Positions 27,475 through 35,602 of a stretch of DNA of 64,000 nt are shown here, one piece after another. Positions within the stretch are counted from its first letter, which is position 1. Each line of letters starts with the position of its first letter. Below the pieces are notes generated by a model. It made no database searches and was not told the DNA's origin. It saw nothing but the letters and a program-made list of their open reading frames with translations. The translations under genes were made by a program, and so were the position numbers. Source of the stretch: Sphaerisporangium rufum (lineage in GTDB: Bacteria > Actinomycetota > Actinomycetes > Streptosporangiales > Streptosporangiaceae); contig NZ_BOOU01000017.1 in assembly GCF_016863395.1 (NCBI RefSeq), positions 62,001 to 126,000 of the forward strand, read 5' to 3'.

Positions 27475-29595
27475 ATGGCGGACATACTTCCCACACCACG
27501 GCACCGGTGGTGGAAGGCGCTGATCACCGGGTTCGTGGCCACGGTGCTGGCCGCTGTCGGCCTGCTGCCCGCGACGGGGGCGCAGGCGGCGGCGGGGTGC
27601 CGGGTGGCGTACACGGTGGGCAGCCAGTGGCAGGGCGGCTTCAACGCCAACGTCGAGGTGACCAACCTCGGTGACCCGGTCAACGGCTGGAAGCTGGTGT
27701 GGGCGTTCCCCGCCGGCCAGCAGGTGACCAGCGGGTGGAACGCCACCGTCACCTCGTCCGGCGGCCAGGTCACCGCCGCCAATCTCGGCTACAACGCCAC
27801 GATCGCGACGAACGGCAAGGTGTCGTTCGGCTTCAACGGTTCGTGGACCGGGACCAACCCGGCCCCGGCGTCGTTCGCGCTCAACGGGGTGACCTGCGAT
27901 GGCGGCACCGGCACGCCGACGCCCACCCCGACCCCCACGCCGACGCGCACCCCGACTCCGACGCCCACTCCCACGCCGAGCGTGACGCCCACGCCGGCGC
28001 CGGGGAACGCGATGGCGCAGGTCGCCGCGATGCAGCCCGGCTGGAACCTCGGCAACACCTTCGACGCCACCGGCAGCGACGAGACGTCCTGGGGTAACCC
28101 GCGGGTCACCCAGGCGTTCCTCGACAACCTCAAGGCCCAGGGCTTCAAGAGCATCCGCATCCCGGTCACCTGGGGGCAGCACCACGGGGCCGGCCCGAGC
28201 TACACCATCGACCCGGCATGGCTGAGCCGCGTCCGCGAGGTGGTCGACTGGGCGCTGGCGGACGGGTTCTACGTGATGATCAACATTCATCACGACTCCT
28301 GGCAGTGGATCAACACCATGCCCACCGACCGCACCAACGTGCTGAACCGGTACAACGCGCTGTGGACGCAGCTCGCCGCGGCGTTCCGGAACGCCCCGGC
28401 CAAGCTCGTCCTGGAGAGCGTCAACGAGCCGCAGTTCACCGGGAGCTCGGGTGACGCGCAGAACGCGCAGCTGCTGGACGAGCTCAACACCTCCTTCCAG
28501 CGGATCGTCCGGCAGTCCGGCGGCGGCAACGCCACCCGCCTGCTGGTGCTGCCGACGCTGCACACCTCGGCCGACCAGCCCCGGGTGGACGAGCTGACCG
28601 CCACCCTGAGCAAGCTCAACGACCCGAACATCGCGGCGACCGTGCACTACTACGGCTACTGGCCGTTCAGCGTGAACGTCGCCGGCGGCACCCGGTTCGA
28701 CGCCACCGTCCAGCAGGATCTGGTCGCCGCGTTCGACCGGGTGTACAACGCCTTCGTCGCCCGCGGCATCCCGGTCATCCTGGGCGAGTACGGCCTGCTC
28801 GGGTTCGACCGGCACACCGGGACGATCGAGCAGGGCGAGAAGCTCAAGTTCTTCGAGTTCCTCGGCTACTACGCGCGCGCCAAGCGGATCACCACCATGC
28901 TGTGGGACAACGGCCAGCACTTCGACCGCACCACCTACCAGTGGCACGACCCGGAGCTGTGGGCGCAGATCAGGTCCAGCTGGACCACCCGCTCGGGCAC
29001 GGCCTCCTCCGACCAGGTCTACCTGGCCAAGGCCAGCGCGATCAGCGCCGAGACGCTCACGCTGAACCTGAACGGCACCTCCTTCCAGGCGCTCCGCCAG
29101 GGCGGCACGAACCTGGTCAACGGCACCGACTACACCGTCTCGGGCGACCAGCTCACCCTGACCGCGGCCGCGCTCACCCGGCTGGCCGGGTCGCGGGCGT
29201 ACGGGGTGAACGCGACGCTGCAGGCGGTGTTCTCGCAGGGTGTCCCGTGGCGGATCGACATCATCAGCTACGACCGGCCGGTGCTGTCGAACGCCACCGG
29301 GACGACCGCGTCGTTCGCCGTCCCCACCCGGTTCCGCGGTGACCAGCTCGCCACCATGGAGGCGAAGTACGCCGACGGCAGCAATGCCGGCCCGCACAAC
29401 TGGACCTCGTTCAAGGAGTTCGACGTCGCCTTCGCGCCGGACTACCCGGGCAGCGCCATCAAGTTGAAGCCGGAGTTCTTCGCCGAGGTCAACGACGGCT
29501 CCCGGGTGACGCTCACCTTCCACTTCTGGAGCGGCGCGACCGTCACCTACTACGTCACCAGGTCGGGCGGCTCGGTCACCGGCACCACCTCCTGA
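27475..29595 (+). CDS. Secreted GH5 endoglucanase with CBM2 and C-terminal Ig/CBM46-like modules
   Basis: The 706-residue modular enzyme has a signal peptide (about 1-40), a family 2 cellulose-binding module (about 41-142, GCRVAYTVGSQWQGGFNANV), a Thr-Pro linker (145-177), a GH5 catalytic domain (about 180-500), an Ig-like X2 domain (about 510-595) and a CBM46-like module at the end (LATMEAKYADGSNAGPHNWT). The acid/base is Glu318 in SVNEPQF and the nucleophile Glu438 in LGEYGLL. The GH5-Ig-CBM46 arrangement is that of subfamily 4 enzymes active on beta-1,4-glucan and xyloglucan. GAGGAA precedes ATG 27475. The gene has its own promoter with embedded palindrome and a strong terminator, so it is an independently regulated unit. 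Confidence 0.93.
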   Translation: MADILPTPRHRWWKALITGFVATVLAAVGLLPATGAQAAAGCRVAYTVGSQWQGGFNANVEVTNLGDPVNGWKLVWAFPAGQQVTSGWNATVTSSGGQVTAANLGYNATIATNGKVSFGFNGSWTGTNPAPASFALNGVTCDGGTGTPTPTPTPTPTRTPTPTPTPTPSVTPTPAPGNAMAQVAAMQPGWNLGNTFDATGSDETSWGNPRVTQAFLDNLKAQGFKSIRIPVTWGQHHGAGPSYTIDPAWLSRVREVVDWALADGFYVMINIHHDSWQWINTMPTDRTNVLNRYNALWTQLAAAFRNAPAKLVLESVNEPQFTGSSGDAQNAQLLDELNTSFQRIVRQSGGGNATRLLVLPTLHTSADQPRVDELTATLSKLNDPNIAATVHYYGYWPFSVNVAGGTRFDATVQQDLVAAFDRVYNAFVARGIPVILGEYGLLGFDRHTGTIEQGEKLKFFEFLGYYARAKRITTMLWDNGQHFDRTTYQWHDPELWAQIRSSWTTRSGTASSDQVYLAKASAISAETLTLNLNGTSFQALRQGGTNLVNGTDYTVSGDQLTLTAAALTRLAGSRAYGVNATLQAVFSQGVPWRIDIISYDRPVLSNATGTTASFAVPTRFRGDQLATMEAKYADGSNAGPHNWTSFKEFDVAFAPDYPGSAIKLKPEFFAEVNDGSRVTLTFHFWSGATVTYYVTRSGGSVTGTTS

Positions 29596-29642
29596 CCGAC
29601 CGTCCGGCGGGCCAGACGCCCGCCCGACCATGGCCCTGCGGA

Positions 29643-29670
29643 GGGGCCGGGCCTCGCACCCGGCCCCTTT
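29643..29670 (+). terminator. Rho-independent terminator of the cellulase gene
   Basis: GGGGCCGGG (29643-29651) pairs with CCCGGCCCC (29659-29667) over a 7-base loop and is followed by TTT, 48 bp after the cellulase stop codon. Confidence 0.8.
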
Positions 29671-29800
29671 CGCCGTTCGGCTCACCGTCGTCCGGCGCCT
29701 CGGCCAGGCCCTGCGGGTGGCGTTCTCCCGTCACCGGTGATCGCGGTGATCGATCTGGGCGATCCGTGACGGTACTCAATGCGACACGGAGCTTTTTCGC

Positions 29801-29823
29801 CCGACAAGACTATTTATTGTCGG
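29801..29823. promoter_or_regulatory. Inverted repeat in an AT-rich promoter region
   Basis: CCGACAA (29801-29807) and TTGTCGG (29817-29823) flank a 9-bp AT-rich centre. The surrounding 29790-29860 is among the most AT-rich DNA in the window and contains ATTAAT twice. It probably controls the binding-protein gene at 29917; I could not settle the exact -10/-35. Confidence 0.45.
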
Positions 29824-29916
29824 CGGTTCGTATCATTAATTTTGTTCCGTAATTAATGGCCGTGAAACGCGTAAGGTTGGTACAGGGGGCGAGGTGACGA
29901 ACGAGGGGACCGTGGA

Positions 29917-31431
29917 ATGGGCGAGCCGGCTGGACCGTGGAAGTTAGGTCATCGTATCGCGATGGTCGTATTGCTCATCTTTCCGGTCATAGCGGCCACC
30001 GCGGTCGGCTCGGTGATGGTGAACATCGGCGGCGTGCCGCCGGACGCGCTCGGCTGGCTGCAGGTCTGCCTGGGGGCGACGCTGCTCGCCGTCGCCGCCG
30101 TCATGCTGACCTTCATCCCCTACCTGGTGAAACTCACCTGGCGCGGGGCCAGGACGCCGGACGATCGGAAAGTGCTCGATCAGCTGGAATCGATCCGGCG
30201 GAACCTGAAGAATCCCAGGAGGCTGCTCGCCGCGCTGGTCGCGCTGGCGGTGCTGGGCGGTGTGGCGTGGACGCTGCCGGGTGATCAAGGTCTGGAGCCG
30301 GGGACCATCTACATCATGAGCGCCCAGGACGAGAGCGGCCGATCCGGCGCGCGGCGCATCCTGGTCGAGCAATGGAACGAGCAGCACCCGGAGAATCCGG
30401 TGGAGTTCATCCCGGCCAACGGGGAACCCGACACCCAGCACACCCGGATGGCCGAGGACGCGAAGCCCGGCGGCACCAACAAGGCCGACATCTATCTGGT
30501 CGACATCGTCTACATGCCGGAATTCATTCACAAGCGGTACATCCGGCCGCTGGACGACTCGCTGCGGCAGAACGCGAACCAGGATGGCGATTTCCTGCGC
30601 AATGTCCTTCGGACCTGCCACGACATGTACGGCGGAGGGCCCGGACTGTGGTGCCTGCCGCTCAACGCCGACGCCGGCCTGCTGTACTACCGGCCCGGCG
30701 CGTCACCGCATCCGCGGGATTGGCCGGCGTACTACCGTTCGTCGGTCAACGCCGCGCATCTGGTCGACTCGGAGAGCCTGACGATCGCCGGGCTGGAGGC
30801 GATCTGGGCGCGGAACGGGGAGATCGTCAACGCCGACGGCGCCGCGGTGGTCTCGCCGGACGGCGCGGTGGATTTCGGCGAGGCAGGGTGGGCCGGCCTG
30901 CGGGACCTGGTAGCCGCCTACCAGGGCAAGCGCGTGGACAAAGACGTGCTGGATGCGGAGAGCCGCGGCATCAGCGAGTTCAAGAGCGGCAGGACGCCCT
31001 ACATGCGGAACTGGCCGGTGGCCTATGACGCGCTGCGCGGTGACGGCGCCCGGCCGTTCGAGGTCGAGACGCTCCCGCACGCCAGCGTACTGGGCGGGCA
31101 GAACCTGGCGATCGCGAACTCGACCGACAAGCCGCGGGCCGCCCAGGCGCTCATCGAGTTCCTCACCAGCCCGTCCAGCCAGCTGATCCTTTTCCAGATC
31201 GGCGGCTTCGCGCCGACCCGGAGCAACGCCTACACCTACGCTGACCGCCCGTACCGCTACAAGCTGCGGGAAGCGGTGAGCAGCGCGCGGTACCGGCCGG
31301 TCGTGCTGGACTATCCGAGGTTCAGCAAGGCGTTCCGCAAGGGCGTCCTGCAGGCCGTCCGGAACGGCGGGAAGATCGACGACGACTTCCGGCGGGACCT
31401 GGCCGGCAGCCTCGGCTCACCCGCCGGGTAG
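29917..31431 (+). CDS. Membrane-anchored extracellular solute-binding protein, orphan
   Basis: The 504-residue protein begins with hydrophobic segments near residues 12-34 (IAMVVLLIFPVIAATAVGSV), 46-70 and 107-125, with a charged loop (TWRGARTPDDRKVLDQLESIRRN) between the last two. From about 130 it has the SBP_bac_1 fold (GTIYIMSAQDESGRSGARRILVEQWNEQHPE, DIYLVDIVYMPEFI, FKSGRTPYMRNWPVAY, FLTSPSSQLILFQIGGFAPTR). Typical binding proteins are lipoproteins with no such membrane domain, and no permease or ATPase is adjacent, so it may act as a ligand sensor or serve a distant transporter. GAGGGG precedes ATG 29917 at a slightly long distance. It converges on kdpE. Confidence 0.8.
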   Translation: MGEPAGPWKLGHRIAMVVLLIFPVIAATAVGSVMVNIGGVPPDALGWLQVCLGATLLAVAAVMLTFIPYLVKLTWRGARTPDDRKVLDQLESIRRNLKNPRRLLAALVALAVLGGVAWTLPGDQGLEPGTIYIMSAQDESGRSGARRILVEQWNEQHPENPVEFIPANGEPDTQHTRMAEDAKPGGTNKADIYLVDIVYMPEFIHKRYIRPLDDSLRQNANQDGDFLRNVLRTCHDMYGGGPGLWCLPLNADAGLLYYRPGASPHPRDWPAYYRSSVNAAHLVDSESLTIAGLEAIWARNGEIVNADGAAVVSPDGAVDFGEAGWAGLRDLVAAYQGKRVDKDVLDAESRGISEFKSGRTPYMRNWPVAYDALRGDGARPFEVETLPHASVLGGQNLAIANSTDKPRAAQALIEFLTSPSSQLILFQIGGFAPTRSNAYTYADRPYRYKLREAVSSARYRPVVLDYPRFSKAFRKGVLQAVRNGGKIDDDFRRDLAGSLGSPAG

Positions 31432-31454
31432 CGGCCGGGGCCGTGAGCGGCCGC
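31431..31454. terminator. Hairpin between convergent binding-protein and kdpE genes
   Basis: GCGGCCG (31431-31437) pairs with CGGCCGC (31448-31454) across a 10-base loop directly after the binding-protein stop. No T-run follows, so activity as an intrinsic terminator is uncertain. Confidence 0.35.
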
Positions 31455-31498
31455 ACCGCACCCTTCAACCGGCCGGTGCGACTGGCTCACCACCGCGG

Positions 31499-32164
31499 TC
31501 AGGGCTGGAAGCGGTAGCCCATGCCGGGTTCGGTGATGAGATGGGCCGGGCGCGCCGGGTCGCGTTCCAGCTTGCGGCGCAGCTGGGCCAGGTACTGGCG
31601 CAGGTAGTGGGTCTCCTTCACGTACGCCGGCCCCCACACCTCGGTGAGCATCCGGCGCTGGCTGATCAGCCGGCCGGGGTTGCGGACCAGCAGCTCCAGC
31701 AGGTGCCACTCGGTGGGGGTCAGCCGTACGCCGCCGGAGACGGTGCGGGCCGAAAGGTCCACCACATGGTCGCCGACGGTGACCCGGGCGGGCTCGTCGC
31801 CGCCGGCGCCGGCCCGGCGGCTCACCGCGCGGATCCGGGCCAGCAGCTCGTCCATGGCGAACGGCTTGGTGACGTAGTCGTCGGCGCCGGCGTCCAGCGC
31901 GTCCACCTTGTCCTGGCCGCCGGTCCGGCCGGACAGCACGATGATCGGCACGGTGGTCCAGCCGCGCAGCCCGTGCACCACGTCGACGCCGTCGATGTCG
32001 GGCAGGCCGAGATCGAGCAGCACCAGGTCGGGATGGCGATCGGCCGCCTCGCGCAGCGCCGCGGCCCCGTCGGCGGCGGTGACCACCTCGTGGTGGCGGG
32101 CGGCGAGGTTGATCCGCAGCGCGCGCAGGATCTGCGGCTCGTCGTCGACGATGAGGATGCGCAT
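31499..32164 (-). CDS. kdpE: Kdp response regulator KdpE
   Basis: The 221-residue OmpR-family regulator has a receiver domain (phospho-acceptor Asp51 in LVLLDLGLPD, acidic pair DDE at 7-9, Lys in YVTKPF) and a winged-helix DNA-binding domain ending in ITEPGMGYRFQP. It should activate the kdp operon when phosphorylated by KdpD under potassium limitation. ATG 32164 gives a TGATG overlap with the kdpD stop; a GTG one codon earlier is also possible. It is the last gene of the minus-strand kdp unit. Confidence 0.95.
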   Translation of the reverse strand: MRILIVDDEPQILRALRINLAARHHEVVTAADGAAALREAADRHPDLVLLDLGLPDIDGVDVVHGLRGWTTVPIIVLSGRTGGQDKVDALDAGADDYVTKPFAMDELLARIRAVSRRAGAGGDEPARVTVGDHVVDLSARTVSGGVRLTPTEWHLLELLVRNPGRLISQRRMLTEVWGPAYVKETHYLRQYLAQLRRKLERDPARPAHLITEPGMGYRFQP

Positions 32165-34719
32165 CACGGCTCCGCGGGAGGCTCGCCGGGCGGGCGGACC
32201 GGCAGGGACAGGATCATGGTCAGGCCGCCGCCGGGGGTCTCCTCGGGCTGGAGAGTGGCGCCCATGGCCTCGGCCAGGCCGCGGGAGAGCGCCAGGCCGA
32301 GGCCGACCCCGTGGTGGTTGTCACGGTCGCCGAGGCGCTGGAACGGCAGGAACACCCGCTCGTGGTCGCGCGGCGGGATCCCCGGGCCGCGGTCGACGAC
32401 GCGCAGCTCCACCCGCTCGCCGTGCCGGCTCGCGGTGACCCGGACCCGTGCCTCCGGCGGGCTGTGGCGCACGGCGTTGGTCATCAGGTTGACCAGGACG
32501 CGTTCGAGCAGCGCCGGATCGGTGACGATCTCGGGGAGGTCGGCCGGCACGTCCCCGTCGACCCGGCCGGCCGCCGGGCCGAGGTCGTCCAGCGCCCGGG
32601 GCAGCAGTTCCTCCAGGGCGACCGGCTGCAGGGCCAGTCCCAGGGCACCGGCCTGCAGGCGGCTCATGTCGAGCAGGTTGGCGATGAGCCGGTCGAGCCG
32701 GTCCAGGGACTCGCCCGCGGTCGCGAGCAGTTCCGCCCGGTCGGACGCCGACCAGTCGACCTCGGTGCTGCGCAGGCTGTCCACCGCGGCCTTGGCCGAG
32801 GCCAGCGGGGTGCGCAGGTCGTGGCTGACCGCGGCGAGCAGCGCCGTCCGCATCCGGTCGGCCTCGGCCAGCGGCCCGGCCCGCTCGGCCTCCCGGCGCA
32901 GCCGCTCCTGCCGCAGCGCGACGGCGATCTCGGTGGCGACCGCGGTGAGCACGCGGCGGTCGGCCGCCGCCAGCAGCCGGCCCCGCGCGGCCAGTACCAG
33001 GTCGTCGCCGATGCCGACCTCGGTGTCGGCCGCCGAGGGGCAGGTGCAGGGAGCGTCGCCCGAGGTGGCCACGATGCGCCAGGCCCGGGGGGCGGACGGG
33101 ACGTCCGGCAGGTGTACGGCCTCCGGGCGCCGTTCCAGCAGGGTGAGCGATGTCAGGGCGAACGACTCGCGGACCCGGGCCAGCAGCGACGGCACCGCGG
33201 CCTCGCCGCGCAGCACGTGGCCGGCCAGGGTGGACAGCAGCTCGGCCTCCGCGCCGGCCCGGGCCGCCTCCCGGGCGCGCACCGCCGCGAGGTGGACGAT
33301 CGCGCTCACCGCCATCGCGACGAGCAGGAACACGGCCAGGGCCAGCAGGTTCTCCGGGTCGGCGATCGTCAGGGTGTGCAGCGGCGGGGCGAAGAAGTAG
33401 TTCAGCAGCAGCGACCCGCCGACCGCCGCGGTGACCGCCGGCCACATCCCGCCGACCAGCGCGACGCCGACCACCATCAGCAGGATCAGCAGGATCTCGC
33501 TCGGCAGCGACAGCACGTCGCGGAACGGGACCAGCGCGGCGGCGAGCGCGGGCACTCCGGCCACCGCGGCGGCCCAGCCCGCCAGCCGCCGGCTGCGGGT
33601 CAGCGCGGCCTGGGCTCGCGGCGTCCGGCGGCGCCCGCGGCGGGCCTCCTCGTGGGTGACCATGTGGACGTCGATGGTGCCGGACATCGCGGTGGCCTCC
33701 ACGCCGACACCCGGCGCGAAGATCTGGGCGAGCCGGCCGCGCCGGGAGGCGCCGAGGACGAGCTGGGTGGCGTTGGCGGCGCGGGCGAAGTCGAGCAGTG
33801 CCCGCGGGACGTCGTCCCCGACGACCTGGTGGTAGGTGCCGCCAAGGTCCTCCACCAGGGCGCGCTGCCGGGCCAGGCCGGCCGGGTCGGCGCCGGTGAG
33901 CCCGTCGGACCTGGTGACGTGGACGGCCAGCAGGTCGGCGCCCTTGGTACGGTCGGCGATCCGCGCCGCCCGGCGGATGAGCGTGTCGCCCTCGGGGCCG
34001 CCGGTGAGCGCGACCACGACCCGCTCGCGCGCCTCCCACGTCTCGGCGATCCCGTGGTCGGCGCGGTAGCGGGCCAGCTGCTCGTCCACCCGGCCGGCCA
34101 CCCACAGCAGCACGAGCTCGCGCAGCGCGGTGAGGTTGCCCTCGCGGAAGTAGTTCGACAGGGCCGCGTCGATCCGTTCGGGGGGATAGACGTTGCCGTG
34201 CGCCATACGGCGGCGCAGCGCCTCGGGCGACATGTCGACCAGCTCAACCTGGTCGGCCCGCCGGACGACCTCGTCCGGCACGGTCTCCCGCTGCGGGACC
34301 CCGGTGATCTGCTCGACGACGTCGTTGACCGACTCCAGGTGCTGGACGTTGACCGTGGTGATCACGTCGATGCCGGCGTCCAGGATCTCTTCGATGTCCT
34401 GCCAGCGCTTGGGGTTCTTGGAACCGGGCACGTTGGTGTGCGCCAGCTCGTCGATCAGCGCGATCTTCGGCGCGCGGGCGATGACGGCCCCGGTGTCCAG
34501 CTCGGTGAAGGCGGCGCCCCGGTAGGTGATCGTGGCCCGGGGGACGACCTCCAGCCCGGCCAGCAGCTCGGCGGTACGGGCGCGGCCGTGCGTTTCCACC
34601 AGGCCGACGACCACGTCCCGGCCGCGCTGCACGGCCCGCCGTCCCTCGCCGAGCATCGCGTACGTCTTGCCCACCCCGGGCGCGGCCCCGAGGTAGACGC
34701 GCAGCCGGCCGCGTGGCAC
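32164..34719 (-). CDS. kdpD: Osmosensitive K+ channel histidine kinase KdpD
   Basis: The 851-residue kinase has the N-terminal KdpD domain with Walker A GAAPGVGKTYAML and Walker B-like IALIDELAHTNVPGSKNPKRW, a universal-stress-protein domain (about 225-365), four closely spaced membrane helices (about 395-490), a GAF-like region, HisKA with His633 (AVSHDLRTPLAS) and an HATPase domain (LMTNAVRHSP, VDRGPGIP, GVGLGLALSRG). Length and order match full KdpD proteins; it should phosphorylate KdpE at low K+ or osmotic upshift. GGTGAGGG precedes GTG 34719, four bases after the kdpC stop. Confidence 0.96.
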   Translation of the reverse strand: MPRGRLRVYLGAAPGVGKTYAMLGEGRRAVQRGRDVVVGLVETHGRARTAELLAGLEVVPRATITYRGAAFTELDTGAVIARAPKIALIDELAHTNVPGSKNPKRWQDIEEILDAGIDVITTVNVQHLESVNDVVEQITGVPQRETVPDEVVRRADQVELVDMSPEALRRRMAHGNVYPPERIDAALSNYFREGNLTALRELVLLWVAGRVDEQLARYRADHGIAETWEARERVVVALTGGPEGDTLIRRAARIADRTKGADLLAVHVTRSDGLTGADPAGLARQRALVEDLGGTYHQVVGDDVPRALLDFARAANATQLVLGASRRGRLAQIFAPGVGVEATAMSGTIDVHMVTHEEARRGRRRTPRAQAALTRSRRLAGWAAAVAGVPALAAALVPFRDVLSLPSEILLILLMVVGVALVGGMWPAVTAAVGGSLLLNYFFAPPLHTLTIADPENLLALAVFLLVAMAVSAIVHLAAVRAREAARAGAEAELLSTLAGHVLRGEAAVPSLLARVRESFALTSLTLLERRPEAVHLPDVPSAPRAWRIVATSGDAPCTCPSAADTEVGIGDDLVLAARGRLLAAADRRVLTAVATEIAVALRQERLRREAERAGPLAEADRMRTALLAAVSHDLRTPLASAKAAVDSLRSTEVDWSASDRAELLATAGESLDRLDRLIANLLDMSRLQAGALGLALQPVALEELLPRALDDLGPAAGRVDGDVPADLPEIVTDPALLERVLVNLMTNAVRHSPPEARVRVTASRHGERVELRVVDRGPGIPPRDHERVFLPFQRLGDRDNHHGVGLGLALSRGLAEAMGATLQPEETPGGGLTMILSLPVRPPGEPPAEP

Positions 34720-34723
34720 GCCC

Positions 34724-35602
34724 TCACCGCTCCCGGTCGAGCGCGAGGTTGAGTTCCAGCACGTTCACCGCGGGTTCCCCCATGAACCCCAGGCTACGGG
34801 GGATCGTGTGGGCGTCGATGAGCGCGGTGACCCTGGTCAGGGGCAGGCGGCGTTCGGCGGCGACCCGGCCGGCCTGGAGGCGGGCGTAGGCGGGGGAGAT
34901 GTGCGGGTCGAGGCCGGAGCCACTGGCGGTCACCGCGTCGGCGGGCACCTGGACGCCGGTGACGTCGCCGCGGACCGCCACGGTGCGCCCGGCCGCGTAG
35001 TCCTCGCCCGGCCGGCCGCACTCGACCCGCACGCCCTGGTAGGCGGCGATGAACGGCCGCGCGGGGCACGCCTGGTTGACGCTGACCGCGCGGGCGGGGG
35101 GTCCGGCGGCGGGGAACACCTTCAGCACCGCGCCGACGCCGTCGGGGGTGCAGTACGGCCGGGCGCCGGACACGCCCTCCAGCGCGCCGATCGCCATGGA
35201 CCGGGAACACACCTGGGTGAGCAGGGACCGCCGGCCCTCGTCCGGCTCGCCCCGGCCGTTCCGGGCACCCGGCACGGGCAGCACGTCCACGATGTCCTCC
35301 GGGCCGAGGTTGCTCGCCGCGGTGGCGGTGGGGTCGTAGCCGTCGCCGGCGGCCGACGGGCGGGACTGGAAGTACTTCCTGACCGGCTCGCCGGCGGCGT
35401 CGGTGAAGGACTGGCCGACGATCGCGCTGCCCACGACCTTGCCGTCCCGTTCGATCGGCGAGCCGCCGGCGGTGTGGCCGAACAGCAGCCGGGCCACGCC
35501 GGTGACGGCGAGCGGGTAGACGACGCCGGTGACCACCGTGAGCAGCAGCAGCGCGCGCAGCGCGGCGAGGTGCGGGCGGAGCCGGCCGGGTACGCGGTCC
35601 AT
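34724..35602 (-). CDS. kdpC: K+-transporting ATPase subunit KdpC with a large insertion
   Basis: The 292-residue protein has the single N-terminal helix of KdpC (ALLLLTVVTGVVYPLAVTGVARLLF), the conserved VGSAIVGQSFTDAAGEPVRKYFQSRPSA and the C-terminal TASGSGLDPHISPAYARLQAGRVA. KdpC stabilises the KdpFABC complex and increases its ATP affinity. Usual KdpC proteins have about 190-220 residues; here some 80-90 extra residues lie between the two conserved blocks, with four Cys (VCSRS, PYCTP, QACPA, VECGR) that could form disulfides outside the membrane. Its ATG abuts the kdpB stop. Confidence 0.93.
   Translation of the reverse strand: MDRVPGRLRPHLAALRALLLLTVVTGVVYPLAVTGVARLLFGHTAGGSPIERDGKVVGSAIVGQSFTDAAGEPVRKYFQSRPSAAGDGYDPTATAASNLGPEDIVDVLPVPGARNGRGEPDEGRRSLLTQVCSRSMAIGALEGVSGARPYCTPDGVGAVLKVFPAAGPPARAVSVNQACPARPFIAAYQGVRVECGRPGEDYAAGRTVAVRGDVTGVQVPADAVTASGSGLDPHISPAYARLQAGRVAAERRLPLTRVTALIDAHTIPRSLGFMGEPAVNVLELNLALDRER

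Noticed and set aside
27412-29685. A 757-codon open frame on the strand opposite the cellulase gene
   Set aside because: It is the low-complexity, Arg/Gly/Pro-rich antisense shadow of a clearly recognisable cellulase. The same applies to long frames opposite kdpD (32311-34752), the SulP fusion (42210-44519) and the S9 peptidase (58457-60664).
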